From the NCBI GenBank assembly GCA_035384605.1, contig DAOOIV010000063.1, positions 1-31,404 on the forward strand: a stretch of DNA of 31,404 nt. The letters run 5' to 3'. Under the pieces are notes generated by a model that had not been told where the DNA came from, searched no databases, and worked only from the letters and a program-made list of their open reading frames with translations. A program made the translations under genes and the position numbers. The stretch is from Phycisphaerae bacterium. GTDB lineage: Bacteria; Planctomycetota; Phycisphaerae; UBA1845; PWPN01. Below, one piece after another: positions 1 to 7,525 of the stretch (position 1 is the stretch's first letter; each line of letters opens with the position of its first letter).

Positions 1-273
1 GCGAAGAAGAACGTTGCCGGATTGCGGACCCTCGACCCGACCCATGAAGCGGCCGTTCTCGGTGAGGAACGTCACGGCCACCCGGTGCTGGGCGCACAAG
101 CCCAGCAGGAACGGACTACACAGGACGTTACCGAAACAAACGATGCTGCCGACGGTATGGACGGGTAGTTGCAGACGACTCTGACCCTCAACCCGAACGT
201 CGATGTTGGTGCCCTTTCGGGCCAGGTAAGCCTTTTGCGTCGTCACGTACAGGGTGTTGTCGTGCGTCTTCAT
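1..273 (-). CDS. cas1: Cas1 integrase, N-terminal part (window edge)
   Basis: Only the first 91 codons are in the window; the gene continues past the left edge. The start is the ATG at 271-273, six bases after the cas4 stop, with a GAGG that overlaps the end of cas4. The translation begins MKTHDNTLYVTTQKAYLARK and continues with a VGSIVCFG stretch and FLTENGRFMGRVEGP, which matches the N-terminal beta-sandwich of type I-C Cas1. Cas1 with Cas2 forms the complex that inserts new spacers into the array. The catalytic Glu, His and Asp residues lie in the missing part, so activity cannot be judged. It is the last gene visible in a tightly packed cas operon; cas2 and the array are expected just outside. 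Confidence 0.9.
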   Translation of the reverse strand, partial: MKTHDNTLYVTTQKAYLARKGTNIDVRVEGQSRLQLPVHTVGSIVCFGNVLCSPFLLGLCAQHRVAVTFLTENGRFMGRVEGPQSGNVLLR

Positions 274-279
274 CGCCGC

Positions 280-1029
280 TTAGACCTCGCGAATCGCCTG
301 CCGCACCATCCGCCGCAGGTACGCCGCCGCAGACGCGGGTAGGTCCGGGAGGCAATCGTCCTTGAGCGAGCAGTGCTTGCATTTGGGGCCCGGCTCAGGC
401 GGCGGGGTGACGCCCGAGCCCAATAACTCGTGCAGGCGAACCGTAAGCCGCTCGACGCGGTTCCGCAACTCCACCGTGAACGCAACCGGAGCTCGCCGGC
501 GCGTCCGTCCATAGAACAGTGCCCCCGCTGGCACGGCCGTCTGGAGCATTTCCTCCAGACATATTGCCTGCGCGCACAACTGCACGGCGTCCGCGTCATG
601 GGCCTTGGGTCGTCCACGCTTGTACTCGACCGGGTACGGCACCCAACGTCCCGCACGCCCGGGCAACTCAACCCCCCTTCCCCCCTTCACAAGGGGGGAC
701 CGAGGGGGGTCTGCACCACTTCCCTCCTCACTGAGGGGGGATAGAGGGGAGTCGGTCACCGGATGGTATTCCACAAAGTCGGCCACGCCCGACAGTCCCA
801 GCCGATACGACACCAGCCGCAGCCCTCGGGCTACCGGGATTCCGTGTTCGGTCCCCGACTGCCGCTCGTGTACTCGCTCGTGCAGCAGCCGCCCCTCCGC
901 CGTGTGCCGGTTCTCCGACCACGCCAGCTCCAGGTGTATCAGCATGCACTGCCGCGGGCAGAACGCCAGGTGCTGCAACGCGGAGACTGGCAAAAGGTCG
1001 GAGTCGCCGTAGGTCGGAGTCCCAAGCAT
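280..1029 (-). CDS. cas4: Cas4 adaptation nuclease with an inserted repeat
   Basis: A 249-residue RecB-family iron-sulfur nuclease that trims prespacers and helps select the PAM. The iron-sulfur cysteines are visible: an N-terminal FCPRQC at about residues 23-28 and a C-terminal CKHC with a further Cys six residues on. The nuclease core is split. The GVAD aspartate is at 81-84 and the PVEYKRG motif (Glu/Lys) is at 133-139. Between them, where type I-C Cas4 normally has a short loop, residues 91-125 are an extra Pro/Gly/Ser-rich stretch encoded by a GC-rich palindromic repeat (660-758). The reading frame stays open and both halves of the active site survive, so the protein may still work. The gene lies 24 bases after cas7 and 6 bases before cas1. 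Confidence 0.92.
   Translation of the reverse strand: MLGTPTYGDSDLLPVSALQHLAFCPRQCMLIHLELAWSENRHTAEGRLLHERVHERQSGTEHGIPVARGLRLVSYRLGLSGVADFVEYHPVTDSPLSPLSEEGSGADPPRSPLVKGGRGVELPGRAGRWVPYPVEYKRGRPKAHDADAVQLCAQAICLEEMLQTAVPAGALFYGRTRRRAPVAFTVELRNRVERLTVRLHELLGSGVTPPPEPGPKCKHCSLKDDCLPDLPASAAAYLRRMVRQAIREV
660..758. repeat. Palindromic repeat inserted in frame in cas4
   Basis: Two adjoining C-run/G-run hairpins: CCCCCCTT next to CACAAGGGGGG followed by a further G run, then CCCTCCTCACTGAGGGGGG and GAGGGGAG. The structure resembles the widespread intergenic family built on CCCCCTTACCAAGGGGGA, copies of which also occur at 11358-11440 in this window. Here it sits inside a coding region and adds about 35 codons. 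The exact borders are uncertain by a few bases. Confidence 0.75.
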
Positions 1030-1053
1030 GTCGTTTCACAAAGGTGCCGATGG

Positions 1054-1941
1054 CTAAGGCTTCTCGATGATCGTTACACCGGCTGGTAGATTGCTCTGGT
1101 CCAGATTAATGTCATAATCCGAAAATGCACGCGCGGGCCTTGCCTCGTCTCGACGCCTGACTTTGAGCCGCTCGAAAAGCGAGAATGCCGGGGCATTACC
1201 CAGCGGGCTCGCATGCTGGAAAACAATCAGCTTGCGCGTCGACATCAAGCCGCGAGCCGCTGACCGATCATGCTCGAACATGTTCACCAAGGCTTCCCAA
1301 AACAGATCAAGGTCTTCCGATGTAAAACCAGTCTGTGCGGCCAAGTGGGGGGAGATGAAGCCGTGACCGATGTACAAGCCATAGGGGATGGTGTTCTTTC
1401 GGCCCATAGTCCGGTTGTCTCCACCCTGTTTCTCAGCCTCAGCCTCGGTGGCTACGGCCATCCGCGTGATCGAGTGCTCAAGGGTCACGATCGGATCGAC
1501 CGAACGGGCGAAAGTCATCTGGACGGGACCCCGCACCTGGCCGCAGTTGATCCCAGTGGACATAACCGCCCCGAAGGTGCGGATGTCGTAGTACGTCTTG
1601 CACATGTGATCGCGGGCCTCGTCAACTCTGTCGCCCCCTTTGCGCTTCTTGTCATCGCCCTTCAGAAGATCCTGAGCCCCGATGGCCTTGTAGGCCGCCT
1701 CATGGAGCTGATTGAGGATAGCCTTCTCCTTGACATAGATATCGAACGGGGGCGCGAACCCTTTGGTCATGCCGACGTAGTTGCGTACCTTCCGTTTCAG
1801 GCAAACGTCGGTGACCAGCCCCATGCCCGTCTCGGCATCCACGCGAGGCAGGTTGCCGGCATCGGGATCACCGTTCGGATTGCCGTCCTGAACGTCGAAC
1901 ACAAGGATGAAGTCGTAGCGGTTGCTGATCGTTTTACTCAT
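1054..1941 (-). CDS. cas7: Cas7 (Csd2), type I-C Cascade backbone
   Basis: A 295-residue protein of the Cas7c/Csd2 family. It forms the helical filament that coats the crRNA spacer in the type I-C effector complex. The N-terminus carries the hallmark RYDFILVFDVQDGNPNGDPD, followed by LPRVDAETGMGLVTDVCLKRKVRNYV, typical of the family's ferredoxin-like fold. The length is normal and no lesion is seen. The ATG at 1941 is preceded by AAAGGACAT. It lies 27 bases after the cas8c stop and is evidently co-transcribed with it. The interference assignment rests on the family and operon order. Confidence 0.95.
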   Translation of the reverse strand: MSKTISNRYDFILVFDVQDGNPNGDPDAGNLPRVDAETGMGLVTDVCLKRKVRNYVGMTKGFAPPFDIYVKEKAILNQLHEAAYKAIGAQDLLKGDDKKRKGGDRVDEARDHMCKTYYDIRTFGAVMSTGINCGQVRGPVQMTFARSVDPIVTLEHSITRMAVATEAEAEKQGGDNRTMGRKNTIPYGLYIGHGFISPHLAAQTGFTSEDLDLFWEALVNMFEHDRSAARGLMSTRKLIVFQHASPLGNAPAFSLFERLKVRRRDEARPARAFSDYDINLDQSNLPAGVTIIEKP

Positions 1942-1968
1942 GTTATGTCCTTTCCATTGAGTTCACGG

Positions 1969-2331
1969 TTACTCGTTCTTATCCGTTCTTTTTGTGTAGA
2001 AGTCCTGCATTTGATGATAGTAGCCAATCGCAAACCGACCTTGATCGGCCAAGGGCAAGTGGGCCGGAAAATCCGCGATACCGGACATGATCTCGCCGAT
2101 CAGTCTTTCTCGGACAATCCGCAGCCCTTCGGGAAGCTTGGAAAGGTGGTGGTTCTTGAGACGCATCAGGTTGCCGAACACAGCGATGGGTGTGCTTGAA
2201 GCGGCGCCATAGAAGCGGTCTCGGATGGTCGCATTGATGCCAGGATTGGCATCCTGCTGGATCTTCTCCAACGTAGCGAAAAGTCGCCCGAGGCGGTATC
2301 CCACGCTGGAGTTCTCGGGATCAAGAGCCAT
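1969..2331 (-). CDS. cas11c: Cas11c small subunit, internal in-frame product of cas8c
   Basis: Type I-C systems are known to make their small subunit Cas11 by internal translation of cas8c. Here the sequence supports it directly: an ATG at 2329-2331, in frame with cas8c, follows a near-ideal GAGGAGG at 2340-2346 with an 8-base spacer. The product would be 120 residues, starting MALDPENSSVGYRLGRLFAT and ending at the cas8c stop. It is predicted to be helical, as expected for the Cascade belly subunit that stabilises the non-target strand. Residues such as YRLGRLFATLEKIQ resemble the start of known Cas11c proteins. The role is established for the family; the exact start is inferred from the ribosome binding site. 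Confidence 0.8.
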   Translation of the reverse strand: MALDPENSSVGYRLGRLFATLEKIQQDANPGINATIRDRFYGAASSTPIAVFGNLMRLKNHHLSKLPEGLRIVRERLIGEIMSGIADFPAHLPLADQGRFAIGYYHQMQDFYTKRTDKNE

Positions 2332-3690
2332 TTTCAGTTCCTCCTCAATATGTGGATTGTGGAAGCGGGTTTGTCGGTTGATGGATGCCTTAATGAGAGC
2401 TGCACGAGCGTAGCTGATTTCATGTTCCGCCCGCGCACGACGGACGGCGGCTTCAAGCAAAGTTGCCGGATAGGGCAGACCTTCGAGAATTGCTCTGATG
2501 GTGTCCCCGGCCAAGTTAGGCGGAATGTTCTCCGCTTTGCCCTGAACGGCAGTGGCGACCAGCAGGCGAAAGAGCGACAGCGTATCCTTGTCCTTGGGAC
2601 CGTGAACAAGACGCAGGTCTCGGAAGTGCTGGGCAAACCGTTGGGCCATTTCGGGAACCGTACCCACGTGCCAGAACCGGATGGCAATGCGAGCCGCGTT
2701 TGGCGCGAGTCCGAGGACGTAGAACCTTGTCTCCTTGTCGGACTCAACGTAGGCTCCAGTATTCACCGACCGAAGCAGGTCCTCGACCGCCCTGACGCCT
2801 CGGTCAGGATCATCTTTGGGCGGTTCGCCGAAAAATGCAGCTACTTCGGATTCGAAACGGCAGTCACGGGAAGCCCAGAAAACCGTCGAGGCGTCGCCGA
2901 CTTGAACGCGTTGACTCGAATCCTTCCGGAGAAGATGATTCAGGGCGGTGGTGTAGGCAAAGGCGACATTCTTGCTGACGGGCGCGTTCGAGCCCTGTTT
3001 CTTCCCGAATGACTCGAACGCATCGCGATTGAAGGAAACAATGTCTCCTCCTCGGGTGTTTGCACCCCAAACGCCCTTGATAGATGCGTGAAGGCGCTCG
3101 ATCGGAGCGTATTCGCCAGTGACGAGACAGACCGCCTTGGCGCCAATCTCAGAATCCGCTAGTGCGTCTATCGCACGCCGAACCACCGGGCGGTTCGCGA
3201 TGGGCAAAGCGTCACCGGCCAGGCGAAACGTGACATTAAGCCCGCTCTGCAGGAGTTCCTCCCATGATTCGCCGAACTCAGCGAGCGTTTCTTTCTTGTT
3301 CGACCTGTCGAGGAAGGCTTCAAGTGCTCTCACACCTTCATCGTCGCTCAGGTTCAGACTGCTAATCGCCTTGCGGAAGGCAGCATGTTGTTCCTTTACC
3401 CTGTTCGGTTTTCCCTTGAGAACCACGCCCAGGGCATACTCCGGATTATCCCAAAACAAATTGGACTTGATACCGGAGCTCCTTTTCACCGATTGCGGTA
3501 GAAGAAACGCTTTGGCCCGCCGTTCTTCTCCCGTACCTTCCCAGGTGCATTCCACTGCCACGGGACGACCGTCATGCGCCAGCACGACGACGTACGGGAT
3601 CTCTTTCCACTCCCAACCGGGCGCGGCCATTCGCGATGCCGGGTCCGCTGCCTTCCGATCGTAGTACTCTTTCAGCGCATGGAGAATCAT
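1969..3690 (-). CDS. cas8c: Cas8c (Csd1), type I-C large subunit
   Basis: A 573-residue Csd1/Cas8c protein, the large Cascade subunit that recognises the PAM and starts R-loop formation. The N-terminal stretch MILHALKEYYDRKAADP, the early IPYVVVLAHDG and the GxNTRGGDIVSFNRDAFESFGK region near residue 210 are characteristic. Its ATG at 3688-3690 overlaps the cas5 stop (ATGA), indicating translational coupling, and a GAGG lies just upstream. The last 120 codons also encode Cas11c from an internal start (see the separate entry). No frameshift or missing segment is visible. Confidence 0.94.
   Translation of the reverse strand: MILHALKEYYDRKAADPASRMAAPGWEWKEIPYVVVLAHDGRPVAVECTWEGTGEERRAKAFLLPQSVKRSSGIKSNLFWDNPEYALGVVLKGKPNRVKEQHAAFRKAISSLNLSDDEGVRALEAFLDRSNKKETLAEFGESWEELLQSGLNVTFRLAGDALPIANRPVVRRAIDALADSEIGAKAVCLVTGEYAPIERLHASIKGVWGANTRGGDIVSFNRDAFESFGKKQGSNAPVSKNVAFAYTTALNHLLRKDSSQRVQVGDASTVFWASRDCRFESEVAAFFGEPPKDDPDRGVRAVEDLLRSVNTGAYVESDKETRFYVLGLAPNAARIAIRFWHVGTVPEMAQRFAQHFRDLRLVHGPKDKDTLSLFRLLVATAVQGKAENIPPNLAGDTIRAILEGLPYPATLLEAAVRRARAEHEISYARAALIKASINRQTRFHNPHIEEELKMALDPENSSVGYRLGRLFATLEKIQQDANPGINATIRDRFYGAASSTPIAVFGNLMRLKNHHLSKLPEGLRIVRERLIGEIMSGIADFPAHLPLADQGRFAIGYYHQMQDFYTKRTDKNE
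2340..2346 (-). promoter_or_regulatory. Internal Shine-Dalgarno for Cas11c
   Basis: GAGGAGG on the minus strand, eight bases before an in-frame ATG in cas8c. It is stronger than the ribosome binding site of cas8c itself, consistent with the several Cas11 copies per Cascade. Confidence 0.8.
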
Positions 3691-4403
3691 CCGCGCACCT
3701 CCTCTTTGTTGTCACGGTCCGGAACGATAATGACGCCGTTTTGCATTCGCGCCCGGAAAAAGAGCGGTCGGATGTTGTCAGGATCCGAGAAGTCCAAGTC
3801 GTACAGCATCCAGCCAAGATCGCGAGATTCCCGAATCGGTGGGGGCGAAGTGACGCCGTTGTCCACTAATCGCACGTCAGCGCCGAACTCCCGGCACCCG
3901 AGATAGGGGTGGTGGAATGTCTGACCTCTTCTTGCTCGCCTCTCGAACATGGCGGCGTACTTTGCTTCGGTTTCACCAGGGCGAAGATCGGGCCTCTGAA
4001 GCTCGGCCGCTTCCTCCGGGTCTACCAACCATTCGGGTAGCGGGTTGTACACCTGTCCGCGCTTGTCGGGCGGGATGAACTCGAACTCCGCGTGAAGGCG
4101 ATACCGAACATCGCGCAGGAACAGCCCGGCGCGCTGTTGGCGTGCCTCTTCGATCAATATGCCATCCGATCGAGGTGAAGCCGTCTTGTCGACCTCGTTG
4201 CGGCGGACTGACACCCATCTGATGGGAGCTAGTACCTCAATGCGCTTCACGCGCCAGAAAATGGCGGGTTTCCAGAGGATCGCGTCGAAGATGGCCCGGG
4301 CGGCGGAAGGAGTCATGACGTCATAGCTGACGCGTTCGACCTTCATCTCCGGGCGGGTAAAACATGCGTATGGGCCGCTGACGTCAAGAGTAAAACCTTT
4401 CAT
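3687..4403 (-). CDS. cas5c: Cas5c (Cas5d), crRNA-processing Cascade subunit
   Basis: A 238-residue Cas5 protein. In type I-C there is no Cas6; Cas5c cuts the pre-crRNA and holds the 5' handle. The start is the ATG at 4401-4403 (MKGFTLDVSGPYACFTRPEM), preceded by AAAGGAGAG. The longer open frame upstream would run into the end of cas3 and has no family similarity. The motif SYDVMTPSAARAIFDAILWKPAIFW near residues 27-49 is typical of the family. The stop overlaps the cas8c start by ATGA, and cas3 ends 13 bases upstream. Endonuclease activity is inferred from the family; I did not map the catalytic Tyr/Lys/His individually. Confidence 0.93.
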   Translation of the reverse strand: MKGFTLDVSGPYACFTRPEMKVERVSYDVMTPSAARAIFDAILWKPAIFWRVKRIEVLAPIRWVSVRRNEVDKTASPRSDGILIEEARQQRAGLFLRDVRYRLHAEFEFIPPDKRGQVYNPLPEWLVDPEEAAELQRPDLRPGETEAKYAAMFERRARRGQTFHHPYLGCREFGADVRLVDNGVTSPPPIRESRDLGWMLYDLDFSDPDNIRPLFFRARMQNGVIIVPDRDNKEEVRG

Positions 4404-4416
4404 GACTCTCCTTTCT

Positions 4417-6642
4417 CTATAATACAAGCTCCTCCGGTGGAAAGCCTGCGGAGAAGATGTCCAGGCCGGTCGTCGTGTCGTACAGCCCCGGCCGTGTCTG
4501 TGCAAGTATGCCCGGATGAATCTCCTCGATGAGCGCAGAATCCCGCAGCCGTTCGGCGACGCGGCGATTGACATTCACGGTGAACCGCTGAAGTCGACGC
4601 ATCACCTCGCGCACGGGGCCGCTGAACCGCAGACGCTCAATCAAAGTCGGGCTTTCAGCATAGCGGACGATGACCGGCACTGAGAGATCGCGAATAAGAC
4701 GAAACTCGTCGGCGGCAGTGCGGAAATCCACATCTGGCATATGTCTTGTCAGGCGATCCTCCAACCACTTGCCACCCATGTCATTGACCTTGCTATAATA
4801 AAGATCGAAGTAGCGAGTGTATGACGCCGGACGATTGGGGCAGAACCCCGGCAGCATGGCCAACTCCCGAGTCGTGTCTTCGCCCTTGCGGAGCAGGCCG
4901 GGCGGCGAGGGCCGGGGTGGGACGAAAACGACAACTTCCGCAAGCCGGTTCAGCTTGCCTTCACGATTGCAGCGTCCGGCGGCTTGTGCAATGGAATCAA
5001 GACCGGCGAGAGCGCGGTAGACGACGGGGAAGTCCAGGTCTACGCCCGCTTCGACCAGTTGCGTACTTATGACCCGAACGTCGCCGTCAGAGCAGAGCCT
5101 CTCTTTGATGTCCGCTATTACCTTGGAGCGGTGCTCGCCGCACATCAGAGCAGAGAGGTGGATCGTGCCTGGCGGCATAAGACGGTGAAGTTCGCGGCAG
5201 TCCTGTCGGCGGTTCACGATGCACAACACCTGTCTGTGTCTGCAAAGCTCCGCGGCGAGCGAGGTCCAGTCGCATTGAGCCTCAAGGTCCGAAGGGAAAG
5301 ATATCCGTGTTCGGGCTAATCGATCATAGAGGGAAGCGGGATCTGGAATGATCTCCCGGGCCTGGAGCAACGGTGTTGGCTCACCGGCGCACACAGGCTT
5401 TAGTGGATCAGGTATCGCGGGTTGCGTAGCCGTGCTGAGCACGACAGAGACGCCGTAATCACGTGTCAGATGGCACAAGGCATCCACGCAGGGGATGAGC
5501 CGCTCGGGCGGGAGAAGCTGGGCCTCATCAAGGATCACAACGCTCTCGATAATGTTGTGAAGCTTGCGACAACTCCCCGGACTTGCGGCATAGAGCGACT
5601 CGAAGAACTGCACGTTGGTCGTGACGATGACCGGCGCGTTCCAGTTCTCGCAGGCCAAAGCTAATCGGAGCGTTTCTTTGTCCGGCGAAAGGTTAGTGTG
5701 GTGTTCCACCACGTTGTCCTCGCCGAGGAACCGCCGAAGCACATCAGCCGTTTGTTCGATTATGCTTGTATAGGGGATGACGTAAATGACTCTTCTCTTG
5801 CCGTAGCGGATGGCGTGGTCAAGTGCAAATGCAGTACTGGAGAGCGTCTTGCCGCCACCCGTGGGAACTGTCAGCGAGAAAAAACCGGGTGGCCATTCCG
5901 CCGCAATGCGACAGGCAGTGAGGACCTCCTGACGAATGTTGTTGACCAGAGTCTTTGGCGATTCCCGAACCAGCCTCCCGAGAGCCGCGTCGAAACTGGT
6001 CTTGAGTCTCCCAAGTGCCGGAAAGCCCGGACGCGATTCCGCACGGCCCTTATCCATGAAAGCTTCCGTGTCGAGAAAGTCGGCATCGACCAGACACGAG
6101 AAGAGCATACGTACCCACAGGTGATATCCAGCGGGCTTCAAGAAAGGTGGTGGAGATAGAACCGGCGAAAGGTTGCGGATGGACTGCCGGAGTTTATCAC
6201 GCACCTCGTCCGCTGTTGGTTTTTCTGATTCCAGCCGAACGCAGAGCGCACCGGCCCCGCTGTCCGCGCTGTTCCAATCTGCAAGTCCGGCGTGGTGCCC
6301 CGCCGTGACATAAGCGAGCGTCTTCCCGGCAATACCTGGCCAGTGCTCAACGGCCAGAACCGCGCCAGCCCCGGAGTGATTGACACGTCCGCCCCAAACG
6401 CTGGCGTCATGTTCTGAAGCCTCAAGACCGTTCGCCCTGGCCAGATAGGCCTGGAACTGGGGATGGGCCTTGCCAAGATCGTGAAGCCACCCGGCAACGT
6501 GTGCCCAGCAATCCGACTGGAAGGGTCGTGCATAATCCGACGCTATGCTGGCAACCGAATTCAAATGGAGATCTAGGGGTTGCCACTCGTCCCTCGATTT
6601 GCCGGCCAGAGTATGTGCGTAGCAGTTTGGAAGACTGATCAT
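4417..6642 (-). CDS. cas3: Cas3 HD nuclease-helicase
   Basis: A 741-residue single-chain Cas3, recruited by Cascade to unwind and degrade target DNA. N-terminal HD nuclease: His54-Asp55 in GWLHDLGK, with VNHSG near 88 and the GHHAGL pair near 116-117; an Asp at 187 in LVDADFLD completes a plausible metal site. The superfamily 2 helicase follows: Walker A TGGGKT at 261-266, DEAQ box at 372-375, STAT motif III at 403-406, and a C-terminal helicase half with SIAQAAGRCNREG. The length is normal and all motifs are intact. It is the first gene of the operon; the start ATG at 6640-6642 is preceded by GGGGCGGGGAC, and a good promoter lies about 80 bases upstream. Confidence 0.95.
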   Translation of the reverse strand: MISLPNCYAHTLAGKSRDEWQPLDLHLNSVASIASDYARPFQSDCWAHVAGWLHDLGKAHPQFQAYLARANGLEASEHDASVWGGRVNHSGAGAVLAVEHWPGIAGKTLAYVTAGHHAGLADWNSADSGAGALCVRLESEKPTADEVRDKLRQSIRNLSPVLSPPPFLKPAGYHLWVRMLFSCLVDADFLDTEAFMDKGRAESRPGFPALGRLKTSFDAALGRLVRESPKTLVNNIRQEVLTACRIAAEWPPGFFSLTVPTGGGKTLSSTAFALDHAIRYGKRRVIYVIPYTSIIEQTADVLRRFLGEDNVVEHHTNLSPDKETLRLALACENWNAPVIVTTNVQFFESLYAASPGSCRKLHNIIESVVILDEAQLLPPERLIPCVDALCHLTRDYGVSVVLSTATQPAIPDPLKPVCAGEPTPLLQAREIIPDPASLYDRLARTRISFPSDLEAQCDWTSLAAELCRHRQVLCIVNRRQDCRELHRLMPPGTIHLSALMCGEHRSKVIADIKERLCSDGDVRVISTQLVEAGVDLDFPVVYRALAGLDSIAQAAGRCNREGKLNRLAEVVVFVPPRPSPPGLLRKGEDTTRELAMLPGFCPNRPASYTRYFDLYYSKVNDMGGKWLEDRLTRHMPDVDFRTAADEFRLIRDLSVPVIVRYAESPTLIERLRFSGPVREVMRRLQRFTVNVNRRVAERLRDSALIEEIHPGILAQTRPGLYDTTTGLDIFSAGFPPEELVL

Positions 6643-6719
6643 TGTCCCCGCCCCAGCCTATGGGCTTCCGGGTACCACACGCGATCTGCCCATTTTCAGC
6701 AACATCAGCATCGGTATAA

Positions 6720-6748
6720 ATCCTAACATCGCCCAAACAGGCTGTCAA
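6720..6748 (-). promoter_or_regulatory. Predicted sigma70-type promoter of the cas operon
   Basis: On the minus strand there is a perfect -35 TTGACA (6743-6748), a 17-base spacer and a -10 TAGGAT (6720-6725, 4 of 6 matches). This leaves a 5' leader of roughly 70 bases before cas3. The spacing and location are as expected for the cas promoter. Confidence 0.6.
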
Positions 6749-7525
6749 GGGCTTTTTGAAGCGCCAGTGGCGGGATCCGGGCGAGGGGCTATCTTGCTGG
6801 CTGATGCTTTTTGGTGGAGATTGCTTGGGCCTCTTGTGTGGATTCCCCACCCGCACGCCGTGCCCCTCCCGTCTTCCCCCATGGGCCGGCAATAACAGCA
6901 TGTTCCCCCCTACGTTGAGCCCCCAAACGGCCGGGCTTGGGGCTGAGGACTTGGGGCCAGTGCATCGGGTCGAGAGCAAAGGGACAGGCTTCCAGACCCC
7001 AACCAAAGCAGCTCAGCCAAGCTGGAACCCAACAGCCCAACAGACTAACAGCCCAACACCTCCCTTCCTCCTCCGCTCCGCCCGTCCCTACCGGAGCACC
7101 CCGCGTGTTTTCCTCCCGACATCACCAGCGGAGACTCTGCGCGCCGACCGGAACCGAACCGGTAGCCGCCCATGGCCCCCGCCGGCGCTCTTTGACAACC
7201 GAATCCCATCCCCTTCGCCCGACGCCAAGACCCTGGAGCTGACGGCCAATAGCCAGGAGCAAGGCGCTCTGCTCCAGTTCTTCCCCTGCCAAACGAACCC
7301 AACGAAAGAGCAACCAGCCACCGATCAGCATTCCAAGGGACAGAACTGCTTCTGGCAGTCTGCCGCAAGCTGAGACCTGACAGCTTCCCCCACCAAACGA
7401 ACCCAACGTCAAAATGGGAAACCTTCGTCCCACATCCGGTGCTGGCCGGCGGTCCTTCCACCCGATAGCATGCTTGGTCTGGCTCGCCGGACAAAGCTCG
7501 GCGACCCAACAGGAGGCTCTCTTCC
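6749..7525. other. Intergenic region without a supported gene
   Basis: Nearly 780 bases between the divergent cas operon and the oligopeptidase gene. Open frames here are biased in composition, overlap one another and have no recognisable domain. Visible items are a 25-base direct repeat (7280 and 7384) and a short AGCCCAACA micro-repeat near 7030-7068. The ribosome binding site AGGAGG at 7511-7516 belongs to the next gene. No clear promoter for that gene was found. Confidence 0.6.
7280..7408. repeat. Direct repeat pair of 25 bases
   Basis: Copies at 7280-7304 and 7384-7408 share 23 of 25 bases; the common core is CCAAACGAACCCAACG. The period is 104 bases. The function is unknown; it may reflect a local duplication. 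Confidence 0.65.

Noticed and set aside
1270..2199. 309-codon plus-strand open frame
   Set aside because: It is antisense to cas7 and cas8c, both of which are clearly identified.
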